DNA of 64,000 nt. It comes from Hymenobacter sp. 15J16-1T3B. GTDB taxonomy: Bacteria; Bacteroidota; Bacteroidia; Cytophagales; Hymenobacteraceae. The DNA lies in contig NZ_JAJFAV010000008.1 of assembly GCF_020711235.1 (NCBI RefSeq), positions 124,001 to 188,000 on the forward strand. The letters are read 5' to 3'. The notes under the pieces were generated by a model. That model worked only from the letters and a program-made list of their open reading frames with translations, was not told the DNA's origin and ran no database searches. The translations under genes were made by a program, and so were the position numbers. Positions 62,976 through 64,000 of the stretch are shown here, piece by piece. The first letter of the stretch is position 1. Every line of letters starts with the position of its first letter.

Positions 62976-64000
62976 TCATATTTTTTTGGTTTCTACCACG
63001 CCGATATCTCCTAAGTACACTTCCCACGACAGCATTGACTCGCCGTTCAGGGCTTTTTGATAAGGCCTTATCACGACCTCAACGGTACGTTTCGTTATAT
63101 CACCATAAATAATTTTTCCATCAACGGTGCCCTTGAACGTTTGCACAAACGTCACGACACCATGATAACTACCGTCTGTACCCTTAACAAAATTAGACAC
63201 GTAACTAAGGTTTGCGTATTCAACTTTAACCTTATCAAATTGCGTGCTTCGGAGCTTTAATCGCGTCAGATAATCACGAACTTTGTATTTCTTATTTTCA
63301 ATTCCACTAGCAACAGAAACCTCTACTCTTGAATTTTGATCCGCAAATAAGTCACAGGCCATATTAATTGCTTTATTTGCATTTTCACGGTCATAATTTA
63401 CGGCGGTTATGGTCTGAATATAATTCGTGAATTCCTTAATTTTATCTAATCCCTTGCGCTGAAACTCCTCGGTATTCATCGGGTTATCCACCCCCGCCCC
63501 TGGCTTCGTCTCTTTGGCGGTTCTGGCGGCGGCCGGCGCGGCCGCGTCTGTCCCGGCCGACAGCAACGAACTGGCCGATAAATTGGAGCCGGTCAACAAA
63601 TCCTGGATGAACCGTTGGCTGGCCAGGAGCACCGGTTGCGCTTGGACCGGGGCCATGAACACCTGATGGGTGCCGTTGCGCCGAATCAGAAAGCACAGGC
63701 CTGCCTTGGGCACCGTCAGTTTGTTGCCCTGGGCATTGCAAACCACCTGCGTTTCCGTTTCGCTCAGGATGGTGGTGGCCATTGCTTTGCCGCTGGCATC
63801 CACCAAGACATCGTACTGCTTGGCCTTGACGTCCGGGTTCATGAACTCTTCTCGTTGCCTTTTGGTCAGCGACTTGTTGTTGGCAAGAACCAGGTAGCTG
63901 CCGCTCTGATTGAAAGCGAAACTGATGTCGCTGTTGCTGCGAACCGCCACAGGCTTACTGAAGTCACTCACGTCCATCACCACGCTTTGGCGGTCGGAGA
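62976..64000 (-). CDS. Protein of unknown function (5' end outside window)
   Basis: The frame is open from the window edge to the stop at 62976, so only the C-terminal 341 or so residues are visible and the start is unknown; a GTG (63983) or ATG (63977) inside are weak start choices with no signal peptide. The visible part has an N-terminal beta-rich region (DISFAFNQSGSYLVLANN, LCFLIRRNG), an Ala-rich linker (about 130-160), and a C-terminal domain (about 165-335) with YIQTITAVNYDRENANKAINMACDLF and a string of beta strands (GVVTFVQTFKGTVDGK). No family is recognised. The 3' half is A/T-rich. It lies in the same direction as the TPR gene. Confidence 0.65.
   Translation of the reverse strand, partial: SDRQSVVMDVSDFSKPVAVRSNSDISFAFNQSGSYLVLANNKSLTKRQREEFMNPDVKAKQYDVLVDASGKAMATTILSETETQVVCNAQGNKLTVPKAGLCFLIRRNGTHQVFMAPVQAQPVLLASQRFIQDLLTGSNLSASSLLSAGTDAAAPAAARTAKETKPGAGVDNPMNTEEFQRKGLDKIKEFTNYIQTITAVNYDRENANKAINMACDLFADQNSRVEVSVASGIENKKYKVRDYLTRLKLRSTQFDKVKVEYANLSYVSNFVKGTDGSYHGVVTFVQTFKGTVDGKIIYGDITKRTVEVVIRPYQKALNGESMLSWEVYLGDIGVVETKKI

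Noticed and set aside
1-64000. CRISPR arrays, tRNA, rRNA or complete insertion sequences
   Set aside because: No regularly spaced repeats, tRNA-like folds, rRNA segments or transposase genes were recognised on reading; small or divergent cases could still be missed without a search tool.

Overview
The window looks like a chromosomal segment of a high-GC Bacteroidota bacterium, most like Hymenobacter or a related Cytophagales genus. This rests on paired SusC/SusD outer-membrane proteins, type IX secretion (T9SS) C-terminal sorting domains, a complete Bat aerotolerance operon, promoters of the Bacteroidota type (TTG near -33, TAnnTTTG near -7) and REP-like intergenic palindromes. No rRNA, tRNA, CRISPR array or intact insertion sequence was seen.

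Region 1 (1-12.15 kb, minus strand) looks like a beta-glucan locus. It holds a SusC receptor cut by the window edge, a membrane sensor (7TMR-DISM) fused to a transposase-type zinc ribbon, a GH5 glucanase with CBM6, and a 1.46-kilo-residue GH16 enzyme with a CBM56-like module. The promoters of SusC and GH16 share one architecture: a -33/-7 pair, TGTACGCTT boxes about 70-110 bases upstream of the predicted start, and a LacI-type palindrome about 150 bases upstream. A third TGTACGCTT box lies upstream of a second GH16 gene at 37.5-38.9 kb.

Region 2 (12.2-35.8 kb, minus strand) is a glucuronoarabinoxylan utilisation locus: uxuA, GH67, an SDR probably acting as UxuB, SusC, SusD, a SASA-type esterase, GH3, GH10 (T9SS), GH51, GH10, GH115 and GH39, closed by a terminator. 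Outer-membrane import, backbone cleavage, side-chain removal (arabinose, methylglucuronate, acetyl) and the first glucuronate catabolic steps sit together. Divergent from uxuA is a LacI regulator (36.2 kb) carrying an N-terminal IS1 InsA-type zinc ribbon. A 24-bp dyad sits between the two genes.

Region 3 (37.4-51.1 kb) holds the second GH16, then plus-strand genes: pirin, a 38-residue membrane peptide, a cytosolic GH1-like enzyme, an SDR, a second LacI regulator, and housekeeping nucleotide genes pyrD, pyrB, pyrC, purE and purK. pyrB has a long leader with a three-way-junction fold and an intrinsic terminator, which suggests attenuation control.

Region 4 (51.2-64 kb, minus strand) is the Bat operon (moxR, DUF58, a membrane protein, batA, batB, batC, batD, batE), preceded by a large secreted TPR protein and two unrecognised genes of lower GC, the last of which runs off the window.
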